From Protofrankia sp. CiT1 (GTDB lineage: Bacteria > Actinomycetota > Actinomycetes > Frankiales > Frankiaceae): a stretch of DNA of 34,835 nucleotides. The stretch lies in contig NZ_CAKJTL010000136.1 of assembly GCF_917627385.1 (NCBI RefSeq), forward strand, positions 47,256-82,090, written 5' to 3'. A program made the translations under genes and the position numbers. Shown here one piece after another: positions 1-7,548 of this stretch (position 1 is its first letter; every line of letters begins with the position of its first letter). The notes under the pieces are model-generated. The model saw only the letters and a list, made by a program, of their open reading frames with translations. It made no database searches and was not told the origin of the DNA.

Positions 1-4
1 CGCT

Positions 5-247
5 CTAATCCACCGGACGAAGGCTCATCGGGCCGTAGACCTTGTGGCCGGCCTCCTGCAGCACCACCTGCTGGACGCCGGCCGCCAGCAGCTCCCGCCA
101 GGTTTCCCCCAGCCAGGTCTCGGCATCGCTCTGCGTCGGGAACGGCTCTGACGACGACGGCTCTGGCAACGACGAGTCCGACAACGACGAGCCGGACAGG
201 GCGGCCGCGCCACCGTCCTCGGTCTCAAAACGCCACACCCAGCTCAC
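5..247 (-). CDS. Small conserved actinobacterial hypothetical protein (80 aa)
   Basis: The GTG start at 247 follows a GGGAGG ribosome binding site on the minus strand. The N-terminus (MSWVWRFETEDG) and C-terminus (acidic/aromatic, ending YGPMSLRPVD) resemble a small family of unknown function seen in actinobacteria, in which a tryptophan-rich start is followed by an FPTQ-x-DAE-x-WLGE-x-WREL core (visible here at residues 37-53). Between start and core lies a serine/proline/acidic stretch (residues 17-35) encoded partly by a 15-bp duplication at 168-197, which looks like a lineage-specific insertion. There is no membrane segment or catalytic motif. I cannot assign a function; the family likeness is from memory. 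Confidence 0.7.
   Translation of the reverse strand: MSWVWRFETEDGGAAALSGSSLSDSSLPEPSSSEPFPTQSDAETWLGETWRELLAAGVQQVVLQEAGHKVYGPMSLRPVD
168..197. repeat. 15-bp tandem duplication inside the 80-aa gene
   Basis: Two adjacent 15-bp units (aacgacgagtccgac and aacgacgagccggac) differ at one base. They keep the reading frame of the minus-strand gene and encode part of its serine-rich insert. Confidence 0.7.
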
Positions 248-504
248 CGGGCGACCTCCCTGTTGTTCTGCCCATCTGCGTCATCCCGAACGGCAGGCAC
301 CCATCCAACACGCTCACGGCCGGAGAGCGCTGCGGCCATGACTCTATTTCGCGCGCTCGAAGGCCCGGAGAGCGCGTTTGAGATCGTCATTCCGGCTCGC
401 CGCGCCCAGGCGCCGGAAGTGCTCCTGGCCTGATCGCCCTGCTTCTCCTCGCTACCGTGCGGCCAGCCCCATACGATCCGGCGGACGGGCAGACAGGTCG
501 AAAA
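248..504. other. Intergenic region without a recognisable gene
   Basis: This divergent gap lies between the small minus-strand gene and the small membrane protein. I see no tRNA, no cobalamin riboswitch-like core and no convincing ORF; the ORFs that cross it have no family features. It presumably holds the promoters for both flanking genes, but no clear -35/-10 pair stands out. Confidence 0.4.
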
Positions 505-774
505 ATGAGGAAGGAAGCCGTGATCACAGCTTCATACGGCATCACGACGGCGCTCGCTGGCGCGTCCACGCTCGCCGAGGCCGCCGAACCGCACAAGGGA
601 CCGCTGGAATGGTGGGCGGTCGGCCTGGTCACGATCGGCGCGATCCTGCTGCTCGGACTCGTCATCATGATCATGACGTTGGCCGACCGGAAGCGCCATC
701 CGCACGCAGCCCCGCACACAGCCCCGCACGCGCACGCACGCCCACCGGCACAGGCGCAGAAGCCTTCGGCGTGA
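505..774 (+). CDS. Small single-span membrane protein with His-rich tail
   Basis: An 89-residue protein if the ATG at 505 is used; an in-frame GTG at 520, preceded by AGGAAGG at 508-514, would give 84 residues and is equally plausible. A long hydrophobic segment (residues 36-60, from WWAVGLVTIG to IMIMTLA) is followed by a basic DRKR stop-transfer and a tail with five histidines in 13 residues (H65, H67, H71, H75, H77) and Ala/Pro spacers. The predicted topology is N-out, C-in by the positive-inside rule. The gene ends 13 nt before the MBL-CobU fusion and is probably co-transcribed with it. A His-rich tail beside cobalamin genes might bind metal, recalling CbtB-type cobalt transport subunits, but no homology is visible and this is only a suggestion. 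Confidence 0.55.
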   Translation: MRKEAVITASYGITTALAGASTLAEAAEPHKGPLEWWAVGLVTIGAILLLGLVIMIMTLADRKRHPHAAPHTAPHAHARPPAQAQKPSA

Positions 775-787
775 GGACGTCGCGCGC

Positions 788-2317
788 GTGCGGCTGAGAC
801 TGCTCGGCACGGGCTCAGCCGATGGCTGGCCCAACCCGTGGTGCGAGTGCGCGTCGTGCCGCTGGGCACGCGAGCACGAAGTGCGCACCCAGACCGCGGT
901 GCTCATCGACGAGCTCATGCTCATCGACTGCGGGCCAGACGTACCGCGCGCCGCAACCCGCTTCGGGGTGCGGCTCGCGGGCGTGCGTCATCTGCTGTTC
1001 AGCCACGCCCATCCCGACCACACCGGCCCGGCGGCCCTGCTGTGGCGGGAGTGGGCGACCGCGGCCGACCAGCCATTGGACGTTGTCGGGCCGCCCGCCT
1101 GCCTGGACGCCTGCCGTGCCTTCGTCGGTCCGTGGGACGGCCCGGCTGAGGGTTCGGCGGCTGAGGGTTCGGCGGCTGAGAATCCGGCGGTCCAGGCGGC
1201 GGACAGCCCGGCCCCCAGCGGGTCCGGCGCGTTTCGGTTCCACCCGGTGGTCGCCGGCGGCGTGCTGGCGCTCGGCGGCTTCGAGATACGGCCGGTGGCG
1301 GCCAACCACGGGGGCACGGCCATCGGGCCGGCGGTGCTCTACGACGTGACCACCCCGGACGGCGGACGGGTGCTCTACGCGTGCGACACCGCGGCGCCGC
1401 TGCCGCCGCGGACCCTGGACGCGCTCACCGGCCGGGCGTTCGACGCCGTGCTGATGGAGGAGAACAACGGCGACCGCCCGGGGTTCGGCGACCATCTCGA
1501 CCTGGCCAGCTTCGCGGATGTCCTCGCGCAGTTGCGGCAACACGGCGCCGTGGTGGGAACGACCCGGGTCCTCGCCGTCCATCTGAGCCACCGAAACCCC
1601 CCTGGGGACGCGCTCGCCCGGCGGCTGGCGCTGATGGGGGCCGAAGTGCATCCCGACGGTGCCGTGCTCGACATCATCCCGAACGCCAGCCCGAACGCTA
1701 TCCCGGACACCAGCTCGACCGCCGCTTCGGACACCACCTCAGCCGGCGTGCCGGTCACTGCGCGCCACGGAACGCGCCGCACGCGGTCAGCCTTCGGGCT
1801 GCCCCGGCCGTACCGCGTCCTGGTCACCGGGGGTGCCCGGTCCGGCAAGTCCGCGGAGGCCGAGCGCCGCCTGGCCGCCTGGCCGGACGTGGTGTACGTC
1901 GCTACCGCGGGACCGGTCGCGCCGGGCGACACCGAGTGGGCGGCGCGGGTGCACGCCCACACCATCCGCCGGCCGCGGCACTGGACGACGGTGGAGACCG
2001 CTGAGCTGACGCCGCTGCTGAGCACCGACGGCCCGCCGCTGCTCGTCGACTGCCTCACCCTGTGGCTGACCGCCCATCTCGACGACGATCCCGTGGACGG
2101 CGGCTGGCCCGCCCGCGTCGACACACTGGTCGCGGCCTGGCGTGACACCCGGCGCCACGTGGTCGCGGTGACCAACGAGGTCGGCTCGGGCATCGTCCCC
2201 ACAAGCGCGGTCGGACGCCGCTTCCGCGACGCCCTGGGCCGGCTCAACGCGGCGGTCGCGGCCGAGTCCGACGAGGTCTGGCACGTCGTCGCCGGCATCC
2301 CCACCCGCCTGCGCTGA
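788..2317 (+). CDS. cobU: MBL-fold hydrolase fused to CobU (adenosylcobinamide kinase/guanylyltransferase)
   Basis: A 509-residue two-domain protein. The N-terminal half (about 1-295) is a metallo-beta-lactamase fold of PhnP-like type, with a CECASC cysteine cluster near residues 19-24 and the metal site SHAHPDH (H73, H75, D77, H78), plus a later LYACDTA and LSHRN. The C-terminal half (about 340-509) is CobU, with P-loop GGARSGKS, HTIRRPRHW around the guanylylated histidine, LLVDCLTLWL and TNEVGSGIVP. CobU phosphorylates adenosylcobinamide and transfers GMP to give AdoCbi-GDP, the substrate of CobS. The domains are joined by low-complexity linkers, one of which contains a 15-bp tandem repeat. 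The start is GTG at 788, just after the upstream small gene. CobT and CobS, the expected partners, lie 5.3 kb downstream. The MBL half is functionally unassigned; a phosphodiesterase or phosphatase role is possible. Confidence 0.9.
   Translation: MRLRLLGTGSADGWPNPWCECASCRWAREHEVRTQTAVLIDELMLIDCGPDVPRAATRFGVRLAGVRHLLFSHAHPDHTGPAALLWREWATAADQPLDVVGPPACLDACRAFVGPWDGPAEGSAAEGSAAENPAVQAADSPAPSGSGAFRFHPVVAGGVLALGGFEIRPVAANHGGTAIGPAVLYDVTTPDGGRVLYACDTAAPLPPRTLDALTGRAFDAVLMEENNGDRPGFGDHLDLASFADVLAQLRQHGAVVGTTRVLAVHLSHRNPPGDALARRLALMGAEVHPDGAVLDIIPNASPNAIPDTSSTAASDTTSAGVPVTARHGTRRTRSAFGLPRPYRVLVTGGARSGKSAEAERRLAAWPDVVYVATAGPVAPGDTEWAARVHAHTIRRPRHWTTVETAELTPLLSTDGPPLLVDCLTLWLTAHLDDDPVDGGWPARVDTLVAAWRDTRRHVVAVTNEVGSGIVPTSAVGRRFRDALGRLNAAVAAESDEVWHVVAGIPTRLR
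1145..1189 (+). repeat. 15-bp in-frame tandem repeat, three copies
   Basis: The unit gctgagggttcggcg occurs twice exactly (1145-1159, 1160-1174) and a third time with two changes (1175-1189). It encodes an (AEGSA)n-like stretch inside a loop of the MBL domain of the CobU fusion. Confidence 0.85.
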
Positions 2318-2394
2318 CCCGCGCTCAGCACCCGCCGTGAGCACCCGCCGGGAGCTGAGGATCGACCTGGAAGAATGGAGGAACTCGAAGAAAC

Positions 2395-4221
2395 GTGCGG
2401 GAGAAGGCGTGGGAGGTTGTGGGCTTGAACGAGCACGAGGTGCCGTCGCTGCGCAGGCAGGTCGAGACCGCCGTCTCCGACGCGATCAGCCAGGCGCTGC
2501 CTGAGCTGGCGGGAGCCGACCCGGTGGTCCGGCGCTCCGAGCACGCGGACTTCCAGGCCAACGCGGCCCTCGCACTCGCCAAACGCGCCCGGCGCAAACC
2601 TGCCGACCTGGCCGCTTCCGTGGCCGACGCCCTGCGCCGCGACATCGGTACCGACACCGACACGGATGCCGACACGGGTACCCCGGTTGCCTCCGTCACC
2701 GTCTCCGGGCCGGGATTCATCAACCTGGTCGCGTCCGACACCGCGCTGTGGCGCCAGGTGGCGGCACGGCTGGCAAGTCGCCATCTCGGGGTGGGAACAC
2801 CACAGCAGGGCCGTCGGACGGTCGTCGACTACTCCGGTCCGAACATCGCCAAGGAGATGCACGTCGGTCACCTCCGGACGACGATCATCGGTGACTGCCT
2901 GTCCCGGGTACTCGGCTTCCTCGGCGCGGAGGTGCTCCGCCAGAACCATCTCGGGGACTGGGGCACCCAGTTCGGGATGCTCATCGAGTATCTCGACGAG
3001 CATCCCGACGTCGCGTGGCACCACGACGAGCTCTCCGACGGCACGTCGACCGTCTCCGCGCTCAACACCCTGTACCGGGCCGCCCGGGCCGTGTTCGACG
3101 CCGATCCCGACTTCGCCGACCGGGCCCGGCGTCGCGTTGTCGCGTTGCAGGCCGGTGACGAGGCGTCCGTCACCCGCTGGCGGGAGATCGTCGCCGAGTC
3201 GGAGTTCGCGTTCAGCGAGATCTACCAGCGGCTCGGTGTGCTTCTCACCGCCGCCGACTCGGCGGGCGAATCGTTCTACAACCCGTGGTTGCCCGAAGTG
3301 GTCGGCGAACTCACCCAGGCCGGCATCGCCGTGGAAAGCGACGGCGCGCTGTGTGTGTTCTCCGCCGAGATCACCGGCCCGGACGGCGAACCGGTACCGC
3401 TCATGGTCCGTAAGACCGACGGCGGCTTCGGATACGACACCACCGACCTCGCGACGATCCGCTACCGCATCCGCGACCTCAAGGCCGACCGGATTCTCTA
3501 TGTCGTCGACGCCCGTCAGGCCCTGCACTTCCAGCTCATCTTCGAAGCCGCCCGCCGCGCCGGCTGGCTCACCGACGACGCCGACGTCACACACGTCTCC
3601 TACGGGACGGTGCTCGGCCCCGACGGGCGGCCTTTCAAAACCCGCTCGGGCGACACCGTCAAACTGATGGACCTGCTCGACACCGCCGTTGGGAGGGCCC
3701 GGGAAGTCGTCACCGAGAAAGCTCACGATCTCGACCCGGCCGAACTCGACCAGATCGCCGAGCAGGCGGGCATCGGCGCCGTCAAATACGCGGACCTGTC
3801 GACATCCCGCACCAAGGACTACACCTTCGACGTCGACCGCATGGTGTCCTTCTCCGGCAACACCGGTGTGTACCTCCAGTATGCGCACACGCGGATCTGT
3901 TCCATTCTTCGCAAAGCTGGCGACGCATCCGCACCGGTCGACACGACGCTCGCGCCGCATCCCGCCGAACGCGCGCTGATACTCGCGCTGGACGCCTTCG
4001 GCGACACGCTCACCGAGGTCGGCCAGACGCTCGAGCCCCACCGGCTCTGCGGCTATCTCTACGACCTGGCGAAGGCCTTCACCGACTTCTACGAAGCCTG
4101 CCCCGTCCTGTCCGTGGCGCAGCCGACGCGCGGTAATCGCGTCGCACTGTGCCGGCTCAGCGCCGAGACGCTGCGCCGTGGCCTGAACCTCCTCGGTATC
4201 GCCGCGCCGGAACGCATGTGA
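2395..4221 (+). CDS. argS: Arginyl-tRNA synthetase, KTRSG-type (probable second copy)
   Basis: A 608-residue class I aminoacyl-tRNA synthetase that charges tRNA-Arg with arginine. The N-terminal tRNA D-loop binding domain (about 10-105, with ADFQANAALALAK) is followed by the catalytic core with the HIGH-type motif HVGH (residues 156-159, context SGPNIAKEMHVGH). The KMSKS position reads FKTRSGDTVKL (K415-G419). The C-terminal anticodon-binding domain ends in LLGIAAPERM, a usual ArgS terminus. The core resembles the E. coli class (FKTRSG, VKYADLS, YLQYAHTR) rather than the MSKRAG type I recall from mycobacterial housekeeping ArgS, so this may be an extra copy. The GTG at 2395 follows GGAGG near 2377 with long spacing; GTG 2410 is an alternative. 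The gene interrupts the cobalamin gene set. Confidence 0.93.
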   Translation: MREKAWEVVGLNEHEVPSLRRQVETAVSDAISQALPELAGADPVVRRSEHADFQANAALALAKRARRKPADLAASVADALRRDIGTDTDTDADTGTPVASVTVSGPGFINLVASDTALWRQVAARLASRHLGVGTPQQGRRTVVDYSGPNIAKEMHVGHLRTTIIGDCLSRVLGFLGAEVLRQNHLGDWGTQFGMLIEYLDEHPDVAWHHDELSDGTSTVSALNTLYRAARAVFDADPDFADRARRRVVALQAGDEASVTRWREIVAESEFAFSEIYQRLGVLLTAADSAGESFYNPWLPEVVGELTQAGIAVESDGALCVFSAEITGPDGEPVPLMVRKTDGGFGYDTTDLATIRYRIRDLKADRILYVVDARQALHFQLIFEAARRAGWLTDDADVTHVSYGTVLGPDGRPFKTRSGDTVKLMDLLDTAVGRAREVVTEKAHDLDPAELDQIAEQAGIGAVKYADLSTSRTKDYTFDVDRMVSFSGNTGVYLQYAHTRICSILRKAGDASAPVDTTLAPHPAERALILALDAFGDTLTEVGQTLEPHRLCGYLYDLAKAFTDFYEACPVLSVAQPTRGNRVALCRLSAETLRRGLNLLGIAAPERM

Positions 4222-4252
4222 TCCCCATGCCCCGGCGCCGAGGCCGCCGGAG

Positions 4253-4274
4253 GGTCACCCGCGCGCGGGTGACC
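4253..4274 (+). terminator. GC-rich palindromic hairpin after argS
   Basis: A perfect 22-nt palindrome begins 31 nt after the argS stop: GGTCACCCGC, a two-base centre, and its exact complement. It can form a 9-10 bp stem and has no T tract, as is usual for high-GC actinobacteria. It probably terminates argS and, read the other way, the remnant gene at 4293-4520. Confidence 0.6.
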
Positions 4275-4292
4275 ACGACGCCCTCGCTCACC

Positions 4293-4520
4293 TCAGGACC
4301 ATGCCAGCACTATCGATCCCTGTTCCCTGGAAAAACGGGTGCGGCGAACGGTTTCGCCCGCCCCGACAATGCGGCGCCGATGCGGTTGGCCAATTCGTTT
4401 GAGGCCGCGTCGGCGCTGGGCGACCGAATGGATGGCGGAGACGGCTAGATTGTGATCCCCCACGACGATGTTTCCCTGCACCTGGCCATCGACCTCGATG
4501 CGCGGACCGGGGCTGACCAT
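4293..4520 (-). pseudogene. Truncated remnant of a GNIVVGDHN-type N-terminus
   Basis: On the minus strand an ATG at 4520 follows a strong GAGGGAGG ribosome binding site. The 75-residue product begins MVSPGPRIEVDGQVQG and continues NIVVGDHNLAVSA, then a basic segment (RRRGLKRIGQPHRRR), and stops at 4293. From memory, a GNIVVGDHN-like strand repeat near the N-terminus heads much larger multidomain actinobacterial proteins (NACHT/NB-ARC, CHAT or TPR type), where it is followed by a similar basic linker. Here the frame ends right after that linker and no continuation is visible in any frame before argS, so this looks like the 5' end of a gene whose body was deleted. It could instead be a genuine short protein. 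Confidence 0.45.
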
Positions 4521-4957
4521 CCTGGCCTCCCTCGATTCATACAACGGGATGGACAGACCGGTCGATGGCGTCCCCGTTGTGCCATTCGCCCCGACCGTGA
4601 CAATCAGTCGTACTCGGGACAGAGTACGCGCTGGCATGAATAGTCGATCGGACTCCAGTAGCGGTCGCCCAAGTATGCGGAAAGTGGCGCGCAGACTGAC
4701 GCCAACGGTCCGCTACCGCGAGCCGAAAGCCATATCACAACGGGTTTGTAGACAGGCTGGCCGCGAGCCCTCCGGGCCGAGGGAACAAGAAGATTTCAGC
4801 TGTATTCGCGTCAACCAGCGCCACGAAGCCTCGGAAGCTCCCGGCCTGGCCCATGCCTTCCGGCGTGGCATACCGATCAATTTACTGATCATCAAGCAGC
4901 GCACGAAGGTCCCGGAGAGCATCACCGGTAACACTCACTCGCATAGCCTCCAGCCCT
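4521..4957. other. Intergenic DNA, no supported gene
   Basis: Base composition here is less GC-rich than in the neighbouring genes. The plus-strand frame through 4468-4995 has no family features, codon bias or ribosome binding site and is not called. The stretch looks like degraded accessory DNA between argS and the AlbA_2 regulator. Confidence 0.4.
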
Positions 4958-4976
4958 ACCAGTACTGGTTTAGAAT
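4958..4976 (+). promoter_or_regulatory. Promoter -10 with adjoining 12-bp palindrome before the AlbA_2 gene
   Basis: A near-consensus -10 box TAGAAT lies at 4971-4976, 38 bp before the GTG at 5014. One base upstream of it is the perfect palindrome ACCAGTACTGGT (4958-4969), in the spacer where a repressor would act. No clear -35 box is seen. Operator function is inferred from position only. Confidence 0.45.
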
Positions 4977-5013
4977 CCTCGTAAAGGCGTACTGACCAGC
5001 GGGAGGCGCGGAC

Positions 5014-6804
5014 GTGTCGTTGTTCGACGCACACGGTGATCTTGTAGAGGCTCGCGCTCGGCTACGGTCTCAGGTCGACGAGATCCTTGCCGCGCTGGAG
5101 TCCGGCCGGCTCCCGCGCCCGCACGAGCGAGAGCAGGTGGATCTCAAGGAGGAAGCCGGACGACGTGATCGTCGTGGTGGCGTCCTCCCCGGTGAGCGCC
5201 AGAATCCCCAGGCGGTGGAGCAGCTGGCACGCGAGGTGCCGTGCATGGCCAACACACCGGGTGGCGGTGCGCTCATCGTCGGCGTGGACGACTCCGGCCG
5301 TGTTCTCGGCACCGAGCTGGACGTCGAATGGCTCCGCCACAGGATCTTCGAGCGCGTTGACATCGCTCCTGCCGTCGAACAGCGGCTCGTGCGGGGTGAA
5401 CGGCTCCTGGTCCTCTATGTTGCCGAGACTCGCGAGCCGGTCGAGGACCCGGAAAACAAGATCCGATGGCGGGTCGGCGATCACTGTGTTCCGGTGGACC
5501 GGTCCGAGTGGTGGCTCCGCAGACAGGAGCGGGCCGGGCTGGACGTGATGGCCGCAGTGACCGGCCGGACGATCGCGGACGTCGCCCTGGGCGCCCTTGT
5601 GACGGCCCGCCGTTATCTCATCAGCGGCAACGACGACGAAACGGCCGACACCACCGACACCGAACTGCTCGGGCGCCTCGGCGTCCTGCGCCCGGACGGC
5701 GCACTCACCCAGGCCGGCGTGCTGGCCTTCTGCCCGGCGCCACGGACGCTCATCGAACTGACCCGCTTCGACGTCCCCGGCGGTGATGTTCTCAACCCGC
5801 CGACCGATCTTTCGGGACTGGCCCTCGTCGAACAGCTCGCCGCGGTTGAAAGCGATCTCCTGGCATTCAACGTCGCGACCACCGTCCACCGCGGGTTCGC
5901 CGAGATCCCCGTCCGGCAGATCCCGCCTCGTTCGGTGCGTGAGGCCCTGCTCAACGGGCTTGTGCACCGCGACTGGATGCGTCCGGATCCGATCACCGTG
6001 ATCTGGTTCGACCACGACCATGTTCTCGAGGTGGAAAGCCCGGGCGGCTTTGCCGGCGGCGTGTCCCAGGACACCGTGCTCTCCCGCAGGTACGCCCGCT
6101 ACCCGGCGCTCTCCGATCTCTTCCGCGCGCTGCGGCTGGTGGAGAAGCAGGGGGTCGGTGTCGACCGCATGTACCGGGAAATGATCTCGTTTGGCCACCG
6201 GCCCCCGCGGATCGTCGAGGTGGTCGGGCCTGCGGTTCGGACCCGCCTGGCGGGTGGGGCGCCGGTCGTGCCGGTGATGTCGCTGATGGAGTCGGTCCAA
6301 CCCGCCGCACGCCGCCGTGACGTGCGAATCGCCGTGATCTTCTACGAACTGCTGCACCGGCCGTTCCTCACCCTCGACAGCGCGGCGCGCGCCCTGCAGA
6401 CCGACGCGGACGACGCGCGGAGCGCGCTTGAGACCGCCTGCGCCACCCGCATCGACGACGACGTGCTCGTCGAGCCGTACAAGGACGTCTGGATGCTGTC
6501 CGCGGCCGTGTTCCGTCGGCTGGACAACGACCAGAGCACCAACGACCAGGGCACCGCGGGGGCGCTGATCGGACGCGGCCTGCTGCCCTACCGCCGGCCC
6601 AACCAGACCAACAGCCCGGACGTCGTCCAGGCCTGGCTTGCCGCCCACGACCGCATCACCAGCGGTGACTACGCGACCCTGACCGGCCTCACCCAGACCG
6701 GCGCGAACCGTGCGCTCGACCGCTTCGTCCCGGATCTGCTCGTCCGCGGCTCCACCACCGGCCGCAACGCCCACTACATCGCCGTGCCGACACGTTCTCG
6801 ATGA
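5014..6804 (+). CDS. AlbA_2 (Schlafen-type) / RecG-C-like ATP-binding protein, putative regulator
   Basis: A 596-residue protein. Residues about 35-150 match the AlbA_2/AAA_4 putative DNA-binding domain: VDLKEEAGRR, then MANTPGGGALIVGVDDSG and a WRVGD segment. Residues about 300-400 match the GHKL-like RecG C-terminal ATP-binding module: RSVREALLNGLVHRDWM, LEVESPGG and VEKQGVGVDRMYREM. The last 100 residues contain a probable winged helix (SGDYATLTGLTQTGANRALDRF). Such proteins are usually annotated as putative transcriptional regulators or ATP-dependent helicase-like proteins and often sit in accessory or defence-related regions. The GTG start at 5014 is supported by GGGAGG 8 nt upstream. 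The Phd/VapC pair follows 40 bp later. The biochemical activity of this subgroup is not known to me. Confidence 0.85.
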   Translation: MSLFDAHGDLVEARARLRSQVDEILAALESGRLPRPHEREQVDLKEEAGRRDRRGGVLPGERQNPQAVEQLAREVPCMANTPGGGALIVGVDDSGRVLGTELDVEWLRHRIFERVDIAPAVEQRLVRGERLLVLYVAETREPVEDPENKIRWRVGDHCVPVDRSEWWLRRQERAGLDVMAAVTGRTIADVALGALVTARRYLISGNDDETADTTDTELLGRLGVLRPDGALTQAGVLAFCPAPRTLIELTRFDVPGGDVLNPPTDLSGLALVEQLAAVESDLLAFNVATTVHRGFAEIPVRQIPPRSVREALLNGLVHRDWMRPDPITVIWFDHDHVLEVESPGGFAGGVSQDTVLSRRYARYPALSDLFRALRLVEKQGVGVDRMYREMISFGHRPPRIVEVVGPAVRTRLAGGAPVVPVMSLMESVQPAARRRDVRIAVIFYELLHRPFLTLDSAARALQTDADDARSALETACATRIDDDVLVEPYKDVWMLSAAVFRRLDNDQSTNDQGTAGALIGRGLLPYRRPNQTNSPDVVQAWLAAHDRITSGDYATLTGLTQTGANRALDRFVPDLLVRGSTTGRNAHYIAVPTRSR

Positions 6805-6830
6805 AGCGGAACCCGCGCACACCCAAGGTG

Positions 6831-6844
6831 CTACCATGTAGAAC
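6831..6844 (+). promoter_or_regulatory. Leaderless promoter and small inverted repeat of the toxin-antitoxin operon
   Basis: TACCAT (6832-6837) fits the TANNNT -10 pattern and is separated by exactly 7 nt from the antitoxin ATG at 6845, so transcription would start at or next to the start codon. It overlaps the inverted repeat CTAC-cat-GTAG (6831-6841), a plausible operator for autoregulation by the antitoxin. Confidence 0.5.
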
Positions 6845-7117
6845 ATGCTGCAGGTGGGAGTGCGGGAGCTCAAGCAGAACGCCAGTCAGGTACTGGCCCG
6901 GGTGAAGGCCGGAGAGACGGTCGAGGTCACCGAACGCGGAACGGCCGTTGCGATTATCACTCCGTACGAATCGATCTCGAGCTACGAGCGTCTTGTCGAC
7001 TCCGGCGACCTGCTACCCGGCGGGCAGGGCATTCTGGGCATCGAGCCGGTGACTATGAGCACCGGCGTCCGGTTGTCGGATGAGCTCGCCGCTCTGCGTG
7101 ATGAGGACTGGAGATAG
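6845..7117 (+). CDS. Phd/YefM-family antitoxin
   Basis: A 90-residue antitoxin. Residues 1-55 have the prevent-host-death fold signature: VGVRELKQNASQVLARVKAG, then VTERGTAVAIITP. This part dimerises and binds the operon promoter. The C-terminal part (SDELAALRDEDWR) is the flexible acidic/Trp tail that wraps around the toxin. There is no Shine-Dalgarno sequence; the upstream TACCAT box suggests leaderless translation. The stop codon (7115-7117) is 2 nt before the proposed CTG start of the VapC toxin, a typical coupled arrangement. Confidence 0.92.
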   Translation: MLQVGVRELKQNASQVLARVKAGETVEVTERGTAVAIITPYESISSYERLVDSGDLLPGGQGILGIEPVTMSTGVRLSDELAALRDEDWR

Positions 7118-7119
7118 TT

Positions 7120-7548
7120 CTGATCTACCTCGACACCAGTGCACTGACCAAGCTCGTTGTCGCAGAGGAGGAGACCTCGGACCTACGGGCTTGGCTCGCC
7201 GAGCACACGAACCGGCGACTGGTCAGCAGCGCGCTGGTACGCACCGAGCTACGACGCGCGGTTCTTCGCGTCGCTGACCGTCCTGATGTCAGTCGGACGG
7301 AGGCGCAGGCCGCAGCTGGAGCGGCAACGGCACTTCTCCGAGAACTCGACCAAATCAGGTTGAGCTACCCGTTGTTGGACCGAGCCGGTCTGCAACCACC
7401 GACGCGCCTACGCAGCCTTGACGCAATTCACCTTGTCACCGCCGCTGCCCTCGGCCCGGATCTGCACACCATGGTTGCCTACGACCACCGCCTCCTCGAC
7501 GCTGCTCGCGACATCGGCATAGCGGTCGCCGCCCCCGGCATGCTGTAG
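7120..7548 (+). CDS. VapC-family PIN-domain toxin with non-standard CTG start
   Basis: The 142-codon frame from 7120 to 7548 is complete and encodes a canonical PIN ribonuclease toxin. The acidic metal-binding residues are visible: D5 in [13 protein letters not shown]43 in [10 protein letters not shown]100 in [12 protein letters not shown] and D118 in [11 protein letters not shown]. VapC toxins cleave tRNA or rRNA and are neutralised by the antitoxin encoded upstream. No ATG, GTG or TTG lies between the in-frame stop at 7102-7104 and TTG 7360, which would remove the first half of the fold. The natural start is CTG at 7120, giving the usual LIYLDTSA N-terminus, with GGAG at 7110-7113 spaced 6 nt upstream. 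ATA/GTT codons upstream are less likely starts. The intact frame argues against a pseudogene. Confidence 0.88.
   Translation: MIYLDTSALTKLVVAEEETSDLRAWLAEHTNRRLVSSALVRTELRRAVLRVADRPDVSRTEAQAAAGAATALLRELDQIRLSYPLLDRAGLQPPTRLRSLDAIHLVTAAALGPDLHTMVAYDHRLLDAARDIGIAVAAPGML

Noticed and set aside
248-787. Cobalamin riboswitch before the cobalamin genes
   Set aside because: No B12-box-like core was visible here or before cobT (7549-7616).
378-797. 139-codon plus-strand frame overlapping the small membrane gene
   Set aside because: Arg-rich out-of-frame sequence; the frame at 505-774 has a real membrane segment instead.
1375-4041. Long minus-strand frame of 888 codons
   Set aside because: It lies opposite the cobU fusion and argS, both with clear family motifs. 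Its sequence has no motifs and reflects high-GC third positions.
4468-4995. 175-codon plus-strand frame
   Set aside because: No ribosome binding site, motif or coding bias; sits in apparently degraded DNA.
5062-6873. 603-codon minus-strand frame
   Set aside because: Antisense shadow of the AlbA_2/RecG-C gene; no family features.
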